From contig CBFHYU010000031.1 in assembly GCA_965660165.1 (NCBI GenBank), positions 1-24,694 on the forward strand: DNA of 24,694 nucleotides, in the 5' to 3' direction. The stretch comes from WTJO01 sp965660165 (GTDB taxonomy: Bacteria; Pseudomonadota; Alphaproteobacteria; Puniceispirillales; Puniceispirillaceae). Positions 22,906-24,694 of this stretch are shown here, one piece after another (the stretch's first letter is position 1; each line of letters opens with the position of its first letter). The position numbers and the translations under genes were made by a program. Below the pieces are notes generated by a model. That model did no database searches, was not told where the DNA came from, and saw only the letters and a program-made list of their open reading frames with translations.

Positions 22906-23551
22906 CTGTGTATCTTTCATAACTATGCAGAGCCTGTGCTAGTGCAAGGCTGGCGGCCTCTGGGTCATCCTGACCGCAAATAGCTGACACAACTGCCATA
23001 CCATCTACACCTGTTGCCAGTACCTTGTGGCAATCAGCCAGCTTCAGCCCGCCCACCGCAACGCTATATACGGGCGATGCTGCACAAATTTCGGCCAGCC
23101 CGTCAAAGCCAATAGGCGGTTTGTGATCTTGTTTGCTGGGGGTTGCATAGACAGGGCTGATGCCGACATAATCGACTAGCCTTGACGGGATATTCTGTGC
23201 CGCCGTCACTGTTTCAACAGATAAGCCAAGAATCTTATCCTCACCAATGGCCGTTCGTGCCAGCGCGACATCCATATCTTGCTGTCCAATATGCACCCCA
23301 TCTACATCGCTGATGCGCGCTGCCTCAACATCATCATTTATCACCAGCGCAACCGAGTGGCGGGTACATATCGGCTTAAGCTTTAGGGCTAATGCCACAC
23401 GGTCTTGGGTTGAGGCGTCCTTATCACGAAGCTGCACCATACTCACGCCCCCTTTGATAGCGGCTTCAACTGTTTTTTCTACACCAATGCGTGCGCAAAG
23501 ATGTGGATCAGTTATCAGATAGAGCGTCAGAATATGTGGGTCTATTGCCAT
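22895..23551 (-). CDS. thiE: Thiamine-phosphate synthase
   Basis: ThiE joins hydroxymethylpyrimidine diphosphate to thiazole phosphate to make thiamine monophosphate. The 218-residue TIM barrel shows Y-L-I-T-D near residue 12, V-Q-L-R-D-K-D (diphosphate site), I-N-D-D, G-V-H-I-G-Q-Q-D-M, Y-V-G-I-S-P-V-Y-A-T-P-S-K, and V-A-V-G-G. The standard family motifs are all present. It overlaps thiM by 10 bases and thiD by 11, with no separate ribosome binding site, so it is translated by coupling. Confidence 0.95.
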   Translation of the reverse strand: MAIDPHILTLYLITDPHLCARIGVEKTVEAAIKGGVSMVQLRDKDASTQDRVALALKLKPICTRHSVALVINDDVEAARISDVDGVHIGQQDMDVALARTAIGEDKILGLSVETVTAAQNIPSRLVDYVGISPVYATPSKQDHKPPIGFDGLAEICAASPVYSVAVGGLKLADCHKVLATGVDGMAVVSAICGQDDPEAASLALAQALHSYERYTDDF

Positions 23552-24327
23552 GTTATGCGGTTACTATGTTCGAGCATTTCAGGTGTGGTATTATGCAATG
23601 CATCCAGAAATAATGGCTGGAAACTGCCAGGTCCTTTTGCTTGGATTGCAGCTTGACTGCCAGCTTCTGCAAATAGTGCAAGGGCTGTGGCTGCTGCCTC
23701 CATTGGCGGTGCAACAGCAGCAAATCCGCCCATAAGACAGGTTAGTGAGCATCCCATCGCAGTGATAAGCGGCATGATCTCAGAGCCGCCAGAAATACGC
23801 GCAACACGGCTACCATCTGTCACAAAATCAGTCTCGCCTGTAATCACCACAACCATATTGCGAGATTGTGCGAGCCTTATTGCGCCTGCTTCAGCTGCCT
23901 CTACAGGGTCTGTTGCATCAACCCCTTTTGCATCAGATTGCTGTCCAGCCAGCCCCATAATCTCAGATGCATTGCCTCTAAGGATGGTCGGGCTTAGCGC
24001 TAGTAATTCTTGTGCCGCATTTGCGCGATAAGGCGTTGCAAAATGGGCAACAGGGTCAAATACCCATGGTACATTAGCGTCATTGGCCGCGCTAGCCGCT
24101 AGCTTCATGCCTGCTAGCCAAGATGGCGAAATTGTGCCGATATTCACAGTTACTGCGCCCACAATTTTTGCAAAATCTGCTGTTTCTTCAGGTGTATGTA
24201 TCATTGCAGGTGATGCACCTGCCGCCAATACAACATTGGCAGAAATATTCATCGCAACATAATTTGTAATACAATGCACAAGGGGATTTTTAGCTCTTAA
24301 ATCTGCTAGAATCTGGCTCACAATCAT
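23542..24327 (-). CDS. thiM: Hydroxyethylthiazole kinase
   Basis: ThiM phosphorylates the salvaged thiazole alcohol for ThiE. The protein of about 261 residues has P-L-V-H-C-I-T-N-Y-V-A-M-N near the N terminus, G-A-S-P-A-M, R-G-N-A-S-E-I, V-V-I-T-G-E-T-D-F-V-T-D and the catalytic A-M-G-C-S-L-T with its conserved Cys. It is first in the operon, right after the TPP riboswitch. AAGGAG lies at 24331-24336. ATG 24327 is only 3 bases from it, whereas GTG 24321 is 9 bases away, so the true start may be the GTG. Confidence 0.94.
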   Translation of the reverse strand: MIVSQILADLRAKNPLVHCITNYVAMNISANVVLAAGASPAMIHTPEETADFAKIVGAVTVNIGTISPSWLAGMKLAASAANDANVPWVFDPVAHFATPYRANAAQELLALSPTILRGNASEIMGLAGQQSDAKGVDATDPVEAAEAGAIRLAQSRNMVVVITGETDFVTDGSRVARISGGSEIMPLITAMGCSLTCLMGGFAAVAPPMEAAATALALFAEAGSQAAIQAKGPGSFQPLFLDALHNTTPEMLEHSNRITWQ

Positions 24328-24330
24328 ACG

Positions 24331-24349
24331 CTCCTTCACTGGCAAGGAG
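24331..24349 (-). promoter_or_regulatory. Shine-Dalgarno-hiding hairpin (riboswitch expression platform)
   Basis: On the transcribed strand CTCCTT (24349-24344) pairs perfectly with the thiM ribosome binding site AAGGAG (24336-24331) around loop GCCAGTG. TTCCT just upstream (24354-24350) could instead pair with AGGAA at the 3' end of the aptamer. TPP binding would hold that aptamer strand and allow this hairpin to form, giving translational repression. The pairing is seen in the sequence; the switching is inferred. Confidence 0.7.
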
Positions 24350-24402
24350 AGGAAATCTTATGATGGCCGTTTTCTGATGCGCCTATATTGGGCTTACGGT
24401 AT

Positions 24403-24478
24403 CGACTTCCTACGCCAGCATTATCTGGGTCAGGTTATAAGGGTCTGTCTCAGCCTTGATGTTCGGCACCCCTGTCAT
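24403..24478 (-). promoter_or_regulatory. TPP riboswitch (THI-box aptamer)
   Basis: The leftward strand carries the conserved TPP aptamer elements in order: GGGGTGCC, GGCTGAGA, ACCCTTATAACCTGA, then GATAATGCTGGCGTAGGAA, closed by a short GAC/GTC P1 stem. CTGAGA binds the pyrimidine ring of TPP and the GATAATGC/GCGTAGG side binds the diphosphate. It starts within a few bases of the predicted transcription start and lies about 75 bases upstream of thiM. It would repress thiMED-thiYZX when thiamine diphosphate is plentiful. Confidence 0.96.
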
Positions 24479-24485
24479 AGCGCTA

Positions 24486-24514
24486 GTTAAACGATAAACC
24501 CCCTGTTTTGTCAA
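24486..24514 (-). promoter_or_regulatory. Promoter of the thiamine operon
   Basis: On the leftward strand TTGACA (24514-24509) is a perfect -35. After 17 bp comes TTTAAC (24491-24486), a 4/6 match to -10. Transcription would begin near 24479, at the 5' edge of the riboswitch aptamer. Confidence 0.7.
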
Positions 24515-24694
24515 GCCAGTCATTGCGCTATCTTCAATTGGAATGCCCCAGTTTATGCAGGGCATCACCCTAGCTTGTCTTGGATTGAAGCTGTATCTTC
24601 TTCATCTGCAACGATAGGTGTTTAGCCAGCCTTCAGACTATCGGATATACGGTTAATCTTATTGAGCGCATCTAATATGATGTAGTATGATGAC
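24515..24694. other. Right-edge region, no secure gene
   Basis: ATGCCC and GGGCAT (about 24542-24566) can form a 6-bp stem, without a T-run on either side. On the leftward strand a frame open from the window edge ends at a TAA at 24622-24624 and would encode 23 residues including L-D-A-L-N-K-I-N-R-I-S-D-S-L-K-A-G. This could be the end of an upstream gene but is too short to judge. Confidence 0.3.

Noticed and set aside
24622..24693. Partial - strand coding frame at the right edge
   Set aside because: Only 23 codons are visible, with no motif. It could be the end of a gene but cannot be supported from this window.

Overview
The window is about 24.7 kb of AT-leaning bacterial DNA. It carries dense, tightly coupled operons and no rRNA, tRNA, insertion sequence or CRISPR array. 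A TTAA-N7-TTAAC motif matching the CtrA box, a 794-residue AceE/MdeB-type E1 divergent from an Lrp regulator, and a thiXYZ-type thiamine precursor transporter all point to an alphaproteobacterium. A marine SAR116-like lineage is my best guess, inferred from gene content and style only.

Region 1 (1-11323) is a catabolic or transport locus of unknown substrate. A divergent intergenic region (391-509) holds a promoter and a perfect 9+9 bp palindrome. To its left lies the 5' part of a SnoaL-like gene. To its right runs one long operon: a CUT1-type sugar ABC importer (ATPase, binding protein, two permeases), two SnoaL-like proteins, a LacI-family regulator, a third SnoaL-like protein, a bicupin, a MetE-C-terminal-like zinc methyltransferase homologue and an alpha/beta hydrolase. 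Many of these genes overlap by 1-4 bases. Six SnoaL-like domains occur in four genes, while no sugar kinase, isomerase or dehydrogenase is present, so the pathway is not a standard sugar route.

Region 2 (11434-16030) is the most unusual part. It encodes a Cys-free, Tyr-free acidic protein built of repeats with the core D-S-D-R-P-x-[T/S]. Next come a radical SAM protein with SPASM-like C-terminal cysteines, and a TPR protein fused to a GT41 (O-GlcNAc-transferase-type) catalytic domain. A nucleotidyltransferase lies convergent to these. The invariant P-x-[T/S] in each full repeat resembles the P-V-[S/T] preference known for eukaryotic OGT. I propose that this is a substrate-plus-modifying-enzymes module: multisite O-glycosylation of the repeat protein, possibly with radical SAM chemistry.

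Region 3 (16242-19219) holds a thiamine-diphosphate-dependent homodimeric E1 (MdeB/AceE-like) and a divergent Lrp/AsnC regulator, the same arrangement as mdeB/mdeR. A 417-bp gap follows (19220-19636). It contains a CtrA-like box, several hairpins and a possible small membrane protein.

Region 4 (19637-24514, leftward) is a thiamine salvage and uptake operon, thiM-thiE-thiD-thiY-thiZ-thiX. It is preceded by a good sigma-70 promoter, a clear TPP riboswitch and a hairpin that would hide the thiM Shine-Dalgarno sequence. It would supply the cofactor needed by the neighbouring E1.
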